From a gamma proteobacterium SS-5 (GTDB lineage Bacteria; Pseudomonadota; Gammaproteobacteria; Chromatiales; Chromatiaceae): a stretch of 64,000 bases of DNA. A model generated the notes under the pieces. That model was not told the DNA's origin. It ran no database searches and saw only the letters and a list, made by a program, of their open reading frames with translations. The position numbers and the translations under genes are program-made. Shown here piece by piece: positions 25,045 through 33,266 of this stretch. The DNA lies in the NCBI GenBank assembly GCA_009497875.2, contig CP032508.2:2046001-2110000 (forward strand), written 5' to 3'. Position 1 is the first letter of the stretch; each line of letters starts with the position of its first letter.

Positions 25045-26475
25045 ATGATAATCGACAACATCCCGGTCGAGCAGACCCTCGAGTCGGTCAGACGGCAGCT
25101 CGACGAGGAGAAAAACCTCTCACCGGCGCTGCGTGCATCGCTGGAGCTGCTGCTGACCCTGACCACGTTGCTGTTGAACCGACTGGGTCTCAATAGCCGC
25201 AACAGCTCCAAGCCCCCGTCCACTGACCCCAATCGCAAGAAGGCGGGGAAAAACGGCAACAACAATACCCCCGGTGCCCAGAAAGGCCATACGGGCCACC
25301 ACCTGGAACTGGTCGATGATCCGGACCATGTCGAGTGGCTCCCGGTGGATCGTGCCACGCTTCCCACCGATGGCATCTTCCGGTGTATCGGCTATGAGCG
25401 CCGCCAGGTGTTCGATATCCACATTTCCCGGGTGGTCACGGAATATCGGGCCGAGATCCTGGCCGATGCACGGGAGCAACGCGTGGTCGCTCCCTTCCCG
25501 GATCATGTCAAGGTCAAGACCCAGTACGCCGCCGGGGTCAAAATCCACTCGGTTTACATGTCGCTGTTCCAACTGCTGCCCTACCAGCGCATCGAGGAGC
25601 ACTTTGCCGATCAGTTCGGCCTTCCCTTGAGTGCCGGCAGCCTCTACAACTTCAACAAGGAGGTTTACGAAATGCTGGCCCCGTTTGAGGACTGGGCAAA
25701 GCGCGAGCTGTCGCGGGCGCTCCTGTTGCATGCCGACGAGACCGGGATCAACATCGGCGGAAAACGCAAATGGCTGCATGTGCTATGCAGTGCCACCCTG
25801 ACCCTGCTGATGCCCCATGACAAACGCGGTGGCGAGGCCATAGCGGCGATGGGGGTCCTTCCCGGGTACACCGGCACCCTGGTACACGACCACTGGAAGC
25901 CCTACTACCAGCTTCTTTGTTACCACGCGTTGTGCAACGCTCACCACCTGCGGGAGCTGGAGCGCGCCTGGGAGCAGGATCAACAGCAGTGGGCCAAACA
26001 GGTGCAGGAACTGCTGCTGGAGATCAACAAAGCTGTCGATGAGGCGGGCGGTGTGTTGAACAGCACGCAGGCCGAGGCCTTCCGGGAACGATACCGACAA
26101 CTGCTCAAAGCGGGACAGATCGAGTGTCCACCACCGGATGAGTCTCAGCGGAAATCGGGACAGCGGGGCCGGCTGAAACGATCCAAATCTCGAAACCTGC
26201 TGGAACGGTTGATTCAGTTCGAGACCGATGTCCTGCGCTTCATGGTGGAACGCGACGTGCCCTTTACCAACAATCAGGGAGAACGGGATCTGCGCATGAG
26301 CAAAGTTCAGCAGAAGATCTCCGGCTGTTTCCGTTCAGAGCTCGGGGCAAGAATCTTTGCACGCATCCGCAGCTATCTGTCCACCTGCCAGAAAAATGGG
26401 GTATCTTCCGAACAGGCATTGCGGCTCCTCTACGAGGGGCGGTGGCCCGATTTCATGGGGATGACCCCTGAATAG
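25045..26475 (+). CDS. tnpC: IS66-family transposase (TnpC type)
   Basis: 476 residues from ATG at 25045. Order: leucine-rich N-terminus (LRASLELLLTLTTLLLNRLG), NSRNSSKPPSTDPNRKK typical of IS66, and DDE core with D in LLHADETGINI, D in LVHDHWKPYY and E in NNQGERDLRMSKVQQKISG. The C-terminal tail includes LRLLYEGRWPDF. It is complete. A longer upstream frame overlaps the methylase and is not needed. Confidence 0.92.
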   Translation: MIIDNIPVEQTLESVRRQLDEEKNLSPALRASLELLLTLTTLLLNRLGLNSRNSSKPPSTDPNRKKAGKNGNNNTPGAQKGHTGHHLELVDDPDHVEWLPVDRATLPTDGIFRCIGYERRQVFDIHISRVVTEYRAEILADAREQRVVAPFPDHVKVKTQYAAGVKIHSVYMSLFQLLPYQRIEEHFADQFGLPLSAGSLYNFNKEVYEMLAPFEDWAKRELSRALLLHADETGINIGGKRKWLHVLCSATLTLLMPHDKRGGEAIAAMGVLPGYTGTLVHDHWKPYYQLLCYHALCNAHHLRELERAWEQDQQQWAKQVQELLLEINKAVDEAGGVLNSTQAEAFRERYRQLLKAGQIECPPPDESQRKSGQRGRLKRSKSRNLLERLIQFETDVLRFMVERDVPFTNNQGERDLRMSKVQQKISGCFRSELGARIFARIRSYLSTCQKNGVSSEQALRLLYEGRWPDFMGMTPE

Positions 26476-26708
26476 TTACAAAATTTTATTTATTCGCGCT
26501 GAATGGGACGAAGAAGCAGGCGTATGGGTTGCAACTTCAGATGATGTTCCTGGCTTGGCAACTGAAGCGGATACGCTTGAGCAACTTTCAGCCAAACTTG
26601 AAACCATGGTTCCTGAATTATTAGATGCCAATGGTTCTCTAGATGGCCCTGAAGTCCCTTTTGAGCTTCTTGCCAGAAAACTTTCTGTTGTTCATCGGAT
26701 ACCGGCGA

Positions 26709-26906
26709 ATGGTTGCTAGCTTTACACCGGATCTGAAAAAGGCTCTGCAGGCCGCTGGATGTTATTTTGTTAGGCCGGGTAAGGGTGACCATGATATCTG
26801 GTTTTCTCCACATACCGGTATGCACTTTCCTGTCGATTCTAAAATAAAATCCCGTCACACTGCCAACGCAGTGTTAAGGCAGGCAGGTTTGAACAAAAAG
26901 TTCTAA
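26709..26906 (+). CDS. HicA-like toxin, orphaned by the IS insertion
   Basis: 65 residues: MVASFTPDLKKALQAAGCYF, then RPGKGDHDIWFSP with the catalytic His in GDHD, then KIKSRHTANAVLRQAG. It belongs to the YcfA/HicA group, partner of DUF1902 antitoxins. ATG overlaps the interrupted antitoxin's end by 11 bases. The toxin looks intact but has lost its promoter-proximal antitoxin, so it must be silent, blocked by another antitoxin, or expressed only weakly. The 35 bases at its 3' end and after also occur at 4530. Confidence 0.8.
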   Translation: MVASFTPDLKKALQAAGCYFVRPGKGDHDIWFSPHTGMHFPVDSKIKSRHTANAVLRQAGLNKKF

Positions 26907-26992
26907 ACTTGGTATCCAACGAAATTTAATTGGGCTGACTACAGAGACCCGGCGAACTGTGTGTCTAGAAGAACGGTTAAGCAGGAAGGTGG

Positions 26993-27019
26993 TAAATTGT
27001 GGTACGTCCCCTATTATTC
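26993..27019 (+). repeat. R1 dispersed repeat, copy 19
   Basis: Perfect core, followed directly by the end of an Rpn-like gene. Confidence 0.85.
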
Positions 27020-27153
27020 TAGGTAAGCCGTAAATTCGGCCCCCAGGTCGCCCAGCAGCAGGAGGCGCGGATCAGGCAGGCCGACCTAGACAGCCTGGAA
27101 CACTGGGCCGATGCCATCCTCAGTGCCGAAAGCCCGGATGAGCTGTTTGAGTG
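27020..27153 (+). pseudogene. Rpn-like DUF4351 gene, last 44 codons only (copy F)
   Basis: Encodes SRKFGPQVAQQQEARIRQAD and the normal end (SAESPDELFE). No start; truncated exactly at R1. Confidence 0.78.
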
Positions 27154-27184
27154 ATGGCGCGGTACCTGGCCTCGGGGCAATGGC

Positions 27185-27332
27185 GTCAACTTAAGACATT
27201 TACGGGCTGCTTAAGCCGTTCGCTGAGCGGAGTCGAAGCGAGCGGAGTCGAAGCGAGCGGCGGCTGGCTTCGGGCCTTCGGCTAGGCTCAGGACACCGCC
27301 CCGCTCAGCTAGCGCTTTCTCGCTAAGTTGAC
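27185..27332. repeat. R3 palindromic element, copy 4
   Basis: 148 bp; longer than the others because GCGGAGTCGAAGCGA is duplicated in tandem. Confidence 0.75.
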
Positions 27333-27380
27333 GACATTGGCTGTGAGGGAAAACAGACAGGCCGGTGCAGCAGGCAGAGG

Positions 27381-27406
27381 GTTAATCGTGGTACGTCCCC
27401 TATTAC
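27381..27406 (+). repeat. R1 dispersed repeat, copy 20
   Basis: Core ending CTATTACTT. Fused to the ABC exporter tail. Last R1 copy before a 16-kb stretch without any. Confidence 0.8.
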
Positions 27407-27408
27407 TT

Positions 27409-27579
27409 AAGGGCAAAACCACCCTGGTCATCATCGCCCACCGCCTCTCCACCATCCGCGATGTGGACCGCGTCTATGTCTTCGACCAAGGTCGGCTGGT
27501 AGAGCAGGGCGGCTATGCAGAACTCTGCGCCCGACCTAACTCGAGGTTTGCTAAGCTTGTGGCCTTGCAAAAACTCTAA
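27409..27579 (+). pseudogene. ABC exporter, C-terminal 56 codons
   Basis: [20 protein letters not shown] and the rest of the C-terminus, the same as in the exporter ending at 15895. It is followed by the same 33-base spacer and an Rpn-like gene, so exporter tail and Rpn gene moved as one block. Confidence 0.82.
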
Positions 27580-27613
27580 ATGCTCAGGTAAACACCCGCA
27601 CGAAAGAAACCCC

Positions 27614-28531
27614 ATGGACCACGATCAGAACTACAAAAACCTCATCCTCGACTACCCACGCGAAGCGCTCGCCTTCTTCGCCGCCGCCGAGGCCCAGGCC
27701 ATCGATGCAGGTGCCCGCATAGTCCCAGTACGCGAAGAGCAACTCAAAGAACGCCTGGGTGAGCGCTTTCGCGAACTGGACGTGCCCCTGCTGGTGGAAT
27801 GGAGCGATGGCCGCCGCAGCGCCATCCTGTTCGTGCTGGAAGAAGAAACCGACCCCAAGCGCTTCTCCATCCACCGCCTGGCCCACTACTGCCTCGACCT
27901 GGCTGAACTGTTCGACACCGAACGCCTGGTGCCAGTAGTCATCTTTCTGCACCCCGGCAGCTACCCCGAACAACTGCGGCTAGGCAGCGAAAATCGTGAT
28001 TATCTCCACTTCAGCTACCTCAGCAGCGCCCTGTTCGCCACCCCGGCAAACCAGTATCTCGACAGCCCCAACATCGTCGCTCGGCTCACGCTGCCCTGCA
28101 TGGACTTCGCCCCAGAAGACAAGCTGGCCATCTACGCCGCTGCCACCCGCGGCCTGATGGAACTGGAGCCCAACCCCGAGCGGCGGCTCAAATACGCCGA
28201 CTTTATCGACATTTACACAGCCTTGGACGACAATGAACTCAAGCGCTACCAGCAAGACTACGCCGAGGAGAACAAAGCTATGACCGCATTATCTGTACGA
28301 TTCACTGAAAAAGGTATTCAGCAAGGTATGCAGCTAGGAAGGCAAGAAGGAAGGCAAGAAGGCCGGCAGCAAGGCGAAGCCGAATTACTGCTGCGCCAGA
28401 TCAGCCGAAAATTCGGCCCCCAGGTCGCCCAGCAGCATGAAGCGCAGATCAGGCAGGCCGCCCTGGACAGCCTGGAACACTGGGCCGATGCCATCCTCAG
28501 TGCCGAAAGCCCGGATGAGCTGTTTGAGTGA
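27614..28531 (+). CDS. Rpn-like PD-(D/E)XK / DUF4351 protein (copy G, intact)
   Basis: 305 residues from ATG at 27614 (MDHDQNYKNLILDYPREALA). Almost identical to copy C in the nuclease-like part but with FTEKGIQQGMQLGRQEGRQE in the linker, more repeat units, and the same DUF4351. An in-frame extension upstream to 27515 overlaps the exporter remnant and is not a natural start. Confidence 0.82.
   Translation: MDHDQNYKNLILDYPREALAFFAAAEAQAIDAGARIVPVREEQLKERLGERFRELDVPLLVEWSDGRRSAILFVLEEETDPKRFSIHRLAHYCLDLAELFDTERLVPVVIFLHPGSYPEQLRLGSENRDYLHFSYLSSALFATPANQYLDSPNIVARLTLPCMDFAPEDKLAIYAAATRGLMELEPNPERRLKYADFIDIYTALDDNELKRYQQDYAEENKAMTALSVRFTEKGIQQGMQLGRQEGRQEGRQQGEAELLLRQISRKFGPQVAQQHEAQIRQAALDSLEHWADAILSAESPDELFE
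28280..28531 (+). CDS. Candidate internally started C-terminal Rpn product (copy G)
   Basis: GAGGAG nine bases before ATG at 28280; 83 codons (MTALSVRFTEKGIQQG to the end). Confidence 0.45.
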   Translation: MTALSVRFTEKGIQQGMQLGRQEGRQEGRQQGEAELLLRQISRKFGPQVAQQHEAQIRQAALDSLEHWADAILSAESPDELFE

Positions 28532-28562
28532 TGGCGCTGCGTGGGGCCTTGAGGGCAATGGC

Positions 28563-28785
28563 ATCAACTTAAGGTTTTCTCTGGCTGCTTACTGTGAAAC
28601 TCGCAAAGCGCTCGATTGCTCCCCCCCCCGGGAGGGGGGGGAGGGAACGATCAGGGGCAAGACAACTTTCATATTCCGGGGTGTCCGTCTTGCCCCACGA
28701 TCGCTAGGCCGTTCGCTGAGCGGAGTCGAAGCGAGCGGCGGCTGGCTTCGGCTTCGCTCAGCCAGCGCTTTGGTGCTAAGTTGAC
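28563..28785. repeat. R3 palindromic element, copy 5, with insertion
   Basis: Outer arms ATCAACTTAAG and CTAAGTTGAC as in other copies, but about 100 bases containing a run of ten C and nearby G runs (28619-28642) are inserted near the left arm. Confidence 0.65.
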
Positions 28786-28793
28786 GCCATTGG

Positions 28794-29098
28794 CTGCTCA
28801 CCCCCATCGGCCTGCTTTACACCGACATCGGCAAGGGGCTGCCACTGCTGCTGCAATTTCTCATGTATCTCACCCCGGTGGTCTTCCCCATGCCCACCGG
28901 CGGCTGGGCGCAGACCCTCTTCAGCTGGAACCCGCTCACCCCGCTCATCCTCACTGCACGAGATTGGCTCACCGGCTTTCCTGGCGATCTCCTCGGCCCC
29001 TTTCTGCTGGTGAACGCCATCCTGCTGCTGCTACTCTTGTTCATGGGGATTGTGTTTCGGTTGGCCATGCCCATGCTGATCGAACGCATGGGGAGTTA
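28794..29098 (+). pseudogene. Wzm permease, C-terminal third
   Basis: LLYTDIGKGLPLLLQFLMYL, then TPVVFPMPTGGWAQTLFSWN through LIERMGS: the last 100 residues of the permease at 33776, nearly identical in DNA. It is followed 4 bases later by an MNT gene start, repeating the wzm-MNT junction at 34630. Confidence 0.82.
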
Positions 29099-29102
29099 AG
29101 CC

Positions 29103-29363
29103 ATGCGCCTGACCTACAGCCAGCAAGAGGCCATCCGCTCCAGCGTCAACAGCGTCATCGGTGCGGAAAGCCGAATCTGGCTGTTCGGCTCCCGCGCCAA
29201 TGACCACAAGCAAGGCGGTGACATCGACTTGTTGATTGAACCTGGAAAACCAAGGGAATCCGGCAAGGCCACACCTGGTTACCGTTTTCAAGCAGTTTCA
29301 TTGACAGGTGCAAACTGCCTGTATCAGCGACAATGCCAATGGCCAAAGGGAACAATAAAATGA
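29103..29363 (+). pseudogene. MNT-type nucleotidyltransferase, truncated (copy 1)
   Basis: The first 47 residues match the MNT at 34634 up to GGDIDLLIE, including the GS and DxD motifs; unrelated sequence then leads to a stop. Its HEPN partner is absent. Confidence 0.78.
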
Positions 29364-29584
29364 CCGATCGAATTACCATCGACCCAGCAATATGCCATGG
29401 CAAGCCCTGCATTCGTGGATTGCGCTACCCCGTGGAGAATATACTGGAGTGGCTTGCTGGCGGCATGAGCGTTGATGAAATCTTGTCCGACTATGAGGAC
29501 CTGGAGCGCGAAGACATATTAGCGGCGCTGTCTTATGCTGCCCGCCTGACCCATATCAAACGATTGGAACCTCTGGCCGCATGA
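29360..29584 (+). CDS. DUF433 antitoxin (copy 2)
   Basis: 74 residues, as at 16963 with a few changes (NILEWLAGGMSVDEILSDYE). The ATG at 29360 overlaps the end of the truncated MNT frame. Complete, but its toxin is broken. Confidence 0.83.
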   Translation: MTDRITIDPAICHGKPCIRGLRYPVENILEWLAGGMSVDEILSDYEDLEREDILAALSYAARLTHIKRLEPLAA

Positions 29585-29745
29585 AGTTCTTGATTGATGG
29601 GCAATCACCGCGGCGTTTTGTGGGATGGCTTGCAGATGCTGGGCATGATGCATTGCATACACTAGACCTGCCGCACAAAAACCGAACGCCTAATGCCGAG
29701 ATCATTGCCCTTGCCCGGAGAGATGGGCGCATTGTGGTAAGGTAG
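29581..29745 (+). pseudogene. DUF5615 PIN-like toxin, truncated (copy 2)
   Basis: 54 residues: MKFLIDGQSPRRFVGWLADA to DGRIVVR then TAG. D6 remains, but A7 is G and the KDDDF acidic cluster is lost, so it should be inactive. Confidence 0.8.
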
Positions 29746-29878
29746 GGCAGGTGAAGGTGACCAGGGTCGAGCTATTGAGGCACCGCCAGACAAAAGGGGT
29801 GGAAACAGCTAGGCTGGGCCTACAGAAACCAAGAACCTGCTCTCTACATCTACCCTATCATTTCGTTTTGGGCTACAA

Positions 29879-29888
29879 TGTAGCTACA
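29879..29888. promoter_or_regulatory. Palindrome TGTAGCTACA, likely DinJ operator
   Basis: A perfect 10-bp palindrome, with the half GCTACAAT repeated at 29872 and 29883, lies 23 bases before the dinJ start. RelB/DinJ antitoxins repress their own promoters at such sites. Inferred from position. Confidence 0.45.
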
Positions 29889-29911
29889 ATTATGACGATT
29901 TGGAGAATGTT

Positions 29912-30166
29912 ATGAACACCGTTGTTCGTGCTCGAATCAGCGAAGAGGTCAAGAACGAAGCGACTGCCGTGCTTGATGCGATGGGGCTCACCGTATCGGA
30001 TGTCTTTCGTATGATGATGGCGCGGATTGCGCGTGAGCATGCCTTGCCATTTGAGCTGTTGGCGCCGAATGAAAAGACCATTGCAGCCATGCGTGCTGCA
30101 CGAGATGGGCGAGCTGAAACCGTCACGCTGGAACAGCTGCAGTCTACTCTAGATGAGGACAATTAA
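29912..30166 (+). CDS. dinJ: RelB/DinJ family antitoxin
   Basis: 84 residues: MNTVVRARISEEVKNEATAV, then GLTVSDVFRMMMARIAREHA, then LPFELLAPNEKT, a ribbon-helix-helix DinJ protein of normal length. ATG at 29912 has GGAG six bases upstream; an ATG four codons earlier is less well placed. It overlaps the toxin gene by 14 bases. Only one copy exists in the window and it looks intact. Confidence 0.87.
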   Translation: MNTVVRARISEEVKNEATAVLDAMGLTVSDVFRMMMARIAREHALPFELLAPNEKTIAAMRAARDGRAETVTLEQLQSTLDEDN

Positions 30167-30437
30167 ACAAACCTCACGCTTTAAGCGAGATCTTAAGCGT
30201 GAAGCCAAAGGCAAGCACAAACAAGATCTCCGCGATGGTTTTGTGAAGATCATTGAAATTCTGGCTAGTGATCTGCCGCTACCTGAGTCCTTTCACGACC
30301 ATGGATTAACGGGCGAGTGGAAGGATCATCGGGACTGCCACATCAAGCCTGATCTTGTGCTCATTTACCGTAAACCTGATGAAGCGACCTTGCAACTTGT
30401 GCGAATTGGCTCACATGCAGAGTTGGGCCTTGGTTAA
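30153..30437 (+). CDS. yafQ: YafQ/RelE-type mRNA interferase toxin
   Basis: 94 residues: MRTIKQTSRFKRDLKREAKG, then LPLPESFHDHGLTGEWKDHR, then DCHIKPDLVLIYRKPDE. The pattern HDHxLxGxWxxxRxCHIxPDLxLIY is the YafQ signature, including the catalytic His residues. Ribosome-dependent mRNA cleavage is expected, checked by DinJ. Confidence 0.88.
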   Translation: MRTIKQTSRFKRDLKREAKGKHKQDLRDGFVKIIEILASDLPLPESFHDHGLTGEWKDHRDCHIKPDLVLIYRKPDEATLQLVRIGSHAELGLG

Positions 30438-30576
30438 CTTCGAGAGGGCTATACCCAAAAAGGGGACGCCAAATCAATTTTTCCACCTTGGATTTGGATG
30501 CCGACGGCAATGTATGCGCTAAATCAATCATTAAGTTTAGAAATTCTCTTTCTCCTGAGCGTATGGTAGTTAAGCC

Positions 30577-30876
30577 ATGCGCCTGACCCACAGCCAGCAA
30601 GAAGCCATCCGCTCCAGCGTGAACAGTGTCATCGGCGCGGAGAGCCGAATCTGGCTGTTCGGCTCCCGCGTCGATGACCACAAGCAAGGCGGTGATATCG
30701 ATTTGTTGATAGAGACAGATCGCGTTCTGCCCAACCGTGTAGCAAGCCTATGCCAACTAGAGGGCAAGCTCATCATGCGTCTGGGAGATCGCAAAATCGA
30801 CATTCTTATCAAAGATGCACAAACACCAGAAGCCCCCGTACATCGCACCGCCAAAACACAAGGCGTACCACTATGA
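30577..30876 (+). CDS. mntA: MNT-type nucleotidyltransferase (copy 2)
   Basis: 99 residues: IWLFGSRVDDHKQGGDIDLL carries the GSx(n)DxD catalytic motif. MntA antitoxins AMPylate their HEPN partner. One residue differs from the copy at 34634 (DRKIDILI for DLKIDILI). The partner that follows is broken. Confidence 0.82.
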   Translation: MRLTHSQQEAIRSSVNSVIGAESRIWLFGSRVDDHKQGGDIDLLIETDRVLPNRVASLCQLEGKLIMRLGDRKIDILIKDAQTPEAPVHRTAKTQGVPL

Positions 30877-31247
30877 GCCTTGCCTACTTGCCTGAACAGG
30901 TACAGGAAACGAACATTGCGCTCGACCTTGCCGAACGGGCGGCCGAGCACCTCCGCTACAGCGTTCAAACACTCTAACAACAGCGTATCGATCAGGCCTG
31001 GGTAGAACAGCTTGCGAATCGTCCGGATCTTGCTGAGAAGATAGACGCCTTCGTCAGCCGCTTTGGGCGACTGCAGGATCACCTCGGAGAGAAACTATTG
31101 CCGGCGACATGCAGGTTGTTGGGCGCTCAACCCAAATCGCTACTGGACGTGCTTAGCTATTCCGAACGTATGAAATGGCTTGATAGCGCAGAAGAATTTA
31201 TCGGTGCTCGAAAGTTGCGCAACCTGCACGTGCATGAGTACATGCCC
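30873..31247 (+). pseudogene. HEPN toxin with premature stop and swapped end (copy 2)
   Basis: Starts MSLAYLPEQVQETNIALDLA in ATGA overlap with MNT. TAA at 30975 replaces the TAT of the intact copy. The frame reopens afterwards and still shows RNLHVHEYM (the RNxxxH motif), but then joins DNA of a permease end at 31244. Two lesions make it inactive. Confidence 0.82.
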
Positions 31248-31343
31248 GGTTTTCTGCTGAGCTGGGGCGTGATTGCCTTTTTCCTCTGGCTTGGCATCCG
31301 CCAGTTCCGCAGGATGGAAAAGAGCTTTGCGGATTTGATCTAG
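31244..31343 (+). pseudogene. ABC-2 polysaccharide permease, last 32 codons
   Basis: GFLLSWGVIAFFLWLGIRQF, then RRMEKSFADLI, is the end of a Wzm/KpsM-like permease different from those at 33776 and 37881. It is fused in frame to the HEPN remnant. Confidence 0.55.
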
Positions 31344-31439
31344 TACGTGGTGCAAATCATGGTTTACACAACTTGCCTCAAATTTGACTATTTCGAGCTA
31401 GTCTATAAACTGGTCTACTCCAATGTGCGGGAGTGAATC

Positions 31440-31685
31440 ATGAATATTGAAGTCGGCTCCTACGAAGCCAAGACAAAATTGCCTGAGTTGTTGCGAGGCA
31501 TTCAGGCCGGCAACCGTTACACCATCACCTTGAGAGGCGCGGCTGTGGCTGATCTTGTACCAGCAGAAGCCGACAAGCATTCGGATGCCGTGGCCGCTGT
31601 CGATGAAATGCTGTCTTTCATGCGGGATCACAAGTCAGTAGGGGGCATCGACCTCAAGGCCCTTATCAACGAGGGGCGGGCGTGA
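31440..31685 (+). CDS. Phd/YefM-type antitoxin (intact pair)
   Basis: Same 81-residue protein as at 6684, with D for V at residue 64 (FMRDHKS). The shared region starts at CTATAAACTGGTCTAC, about 40 bases upstream, so the promoter was probably duplicated too. Overlaps vapC by 4 bases. Confidence 0.88.
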   Translation: MNIEVGSYEAKTKLPELLRGIQAGNRYTITLRGAAVADLVPAEADKHSDAVAAVDEMLSFMRDHKSVGGIDLKALINEGRA

Positions 31686-32107
31686 ATTTTGTTATGGATG
31701 CCTCGGTGGCACTGCTCTGGCTTGCACCAGCAACCAATCCGGCAGGTGGAGATTACGCCGCCAATACGCTGGCAGCGCTCAAACAGTCAAAAGCCGTTGT
31801 TCCATCGCTGTTTGCACTTGAAATCGCCAATGTGATCAGCAAAATCGAATCCAAGGGCATTGTCACCGAAGCAGACTCGCAACGTTACATTGGCCTGCTT
31901 GAGCGACTCAATATCATCACCGATCAGGCAACAGCTGCACATGCCTTGAGCGAAACGTTGAATCTCGCTCGTCGCTACAATTTATCGGCCTACGATGCGT
32001 CCTATTTGGAACTGGCACTGCGCACCGGTCTGCCATTGGCGACACTTGATGCCGATCTGGCGAAGGCAGCCAAAATTGCCGGCGTTTCAATCTTTGGCGC
32101 TAGCTGA
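31682..32107 (+). CDS. vapC: VapC (PIN) toxin (intact copy)
   Basis: 141 residues. D6 in VMDASVALLWL, E in PSLFALEIANVI, and YNLSAYDASYLELALRTGLP then LATLDADLAKAAKIAG with the last acidic residues; the normal VapC end. GTG start. Expected RNase, probably cutting tRNA or rRNA as other VapC proteins do. Confidence 0.88.
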   Translation: MNFVMDASVALLWLAPATNPAGGDYAANTLAALKQSKAVVPSLFALEIANVISKIESKGIVTEADSQRYIGLLERLNIITDQATAAHALSETLNLARRYNLSAYDASYLELALRTGLPLATLDADLAKAAKIAGVSIFGAS

Positions 32108-32132
32108 GGCAATGCCGGGACTGTCGCATCTG

Positions 32133-32207
32133 GCAGAGAAGGGTGCTGGCTTTTGGTCTGGCAAGATTGATCGTGCAGAGTGCTATGACCGCAAGACTCA
32201 TCGCTGA
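32133..32207 (+). pseudogene. DUF2281 antitoxin tail remnant
   Basis: [20 protein letters not shown] ending at TGA, matching the end of the antitoxin at 20971, with the overlapping PIN start ATGACCGCAAGA still visible but decayed afterwards. Confidence 0.7.
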
Positions 32208-32284
32208 CGATTTGGCTGAGCGAGGCGGAACAATTGGGTAATGCTCCCAGAACTGGTTACATCTATACAATTAGGAAAAACATA

Positions 32285-33253
32285 GTGGACTACGCACTAC
32301 GCAAACGCATTTTGGTTACAGGTGGAGCTGGCTTTCTCGGCAGCCACCTTTGTGAACGCCTGCTAGCCGATGGCCATGACGTCATCTGTGTGGACAATTT
32401 CTTCACCGGCACCAAGGACAACATCGCCCACCTGCTCAGCAACCCCTATTTCGAGCTGATGCGCCACGACGTCACCTTTCCGCTCTATGTCGAAGTGGAC
32501 GAAATCTACAACCTCGCATGCCCGGCATCGCCCATTCACTACCAACAAGACCCAGTACAGACCACCAAGACCAGCGTGCACGGTGCAATCAACATGCTGG
32601 GGCTGGCCAAGCGTGTCAAGGCCAAGATCTTTCAAGCCTCAACCAGCGAAGTCTATGGCGACCCTGTTGAACACCCCCAGCCCGAGAGCTACTGGGGAAA
32701 CGTCAACCCCATTGGTCCTCGCTCTTGTTACGACGAAGGCAAGCGCTGTGCCGAAACCCTCTTTTTCGATTACCGTCGGCAGCACGGGCTGCGGATCAAA
32801 GTGGCGCGCATCTTCAACACCTACGGCCCCCGCATGCACCCCAACGACGGCCGTGTCGTCTCCAATTTCATCGTCCAGGCCTTGCGGGGCGAACCCCTTA
32901 CCCTCTACGGAGACGGCACCCAAAGCCGCTCCTTCTGTTACGTAGATGATCTCATCGAAGGCTTTGTCCGCTTGATGAACAGCCCAGACAAGCTCGCCGG
33001 GCCAATGAACCTGGGCAACCCTGGCGAATTCACCATGATCGAACTGGCCGAGACCATTCGCGATCTCACCGGATCAAGTTCGGCCCTGGTCCACAAACCC
33101 CTGCCGACGGACGATCCACGTCAGCGCCAACCGGACATCAGCCTGGCCCGATCAGCGCTGGATTGGGAGCCCAAGGTTCCCTTGCGGGAAGGGCTCAAGC
33201 CAACCATCGCCTACTTCGAGCAGCTTTTGCAGCAGCTCGGCACTAGGCATTGA
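32285..33253 (+). CDS. UDP-glucuronate decarboxylase (UDP-xylose synthase) family
   Basis: 322 residues from GTG at 32285. [19 protein letters not shown] is the NAD-binding start; [12 protein letters not shown] and [11 protein letters not shown] give the Ser/Thr and YxxxK catalytic residues; [20 protein letters not shown] is diagnostic for UXS. It converts UDP-glucuronate to UDP-xylose or the 4-keto-pentose for surface glycans. First gene of the export core; no TA gene separates it from the next epimerase remnant 13 bases downstream. Confidence 0.88.
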   Translation: MDYALRKRILVTGGAGFLGSHLCERLLADGHDVICVDNFFTGTKDNIAHLLSNPYFELMRHDVTFPLYVEVDEIYNLACPASPIHYQQDPVQTTKTSVHGAINMLGLAKRVKAKIFQASTSEVYGDPVEHPQPESYWGNVNPIGPRSCYDEGKRCAETLFFDYRRQHGLRIKVARIFNTYGPRMHPNDGRVVSNFIVQALRGEPLTLYGDGTQSRSFCYVDDLIEGFVRLMNSPDKLAGPMNLGNPGEFTMIELAETIRDLTGSSSALVHKPLPTDDPRQRQPDISLARSALDWEPKVPLREGLKPTIAYFEQLLQQLGTRH

Positions 33254-33266
33254 TAGGCAAAATCAC

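Larger units (their letters stand above)
24214..26479 (+). mobile_element. IS66-family element (single-transposase type) carrying a DNA methylase
   Basis: 2266 bp bounded by 15-bp perfect inverted repeats GTAACTATTCAGGGG. The 8-bp target duplication AAAATTTT lies at 24206-24213 and 26480-26487, as expected for IS66. It contains only a methylase and the large transposase, without the small tnpA/tnpB genes of classical IS66, so it resembles the ISBst12 subgroup with a passenger gene. Perfect ends and target duplication suggest recent insertion. Confidence 0.9.
24200..26719 (+). pseudogene. DUF1902 (HicB-like) antitoxin interrupted by the IS66-type element
   Basis: ATG at 24200 (after TAGGAG) begins MIKI and is cut at 24213. 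Removing 24214-26487, which includes one copy of AAAATTTT, restores MIKILFIRAEWDEEAGVWVA, then TSDDVPGLATEADTLEQLSA, a typical DUF1902 protein of 81 residues ending at TAG 26717-26719. The antitoxin is thus knocked out at codon 5, while its toxin stays intact. Confidence 0.88.
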
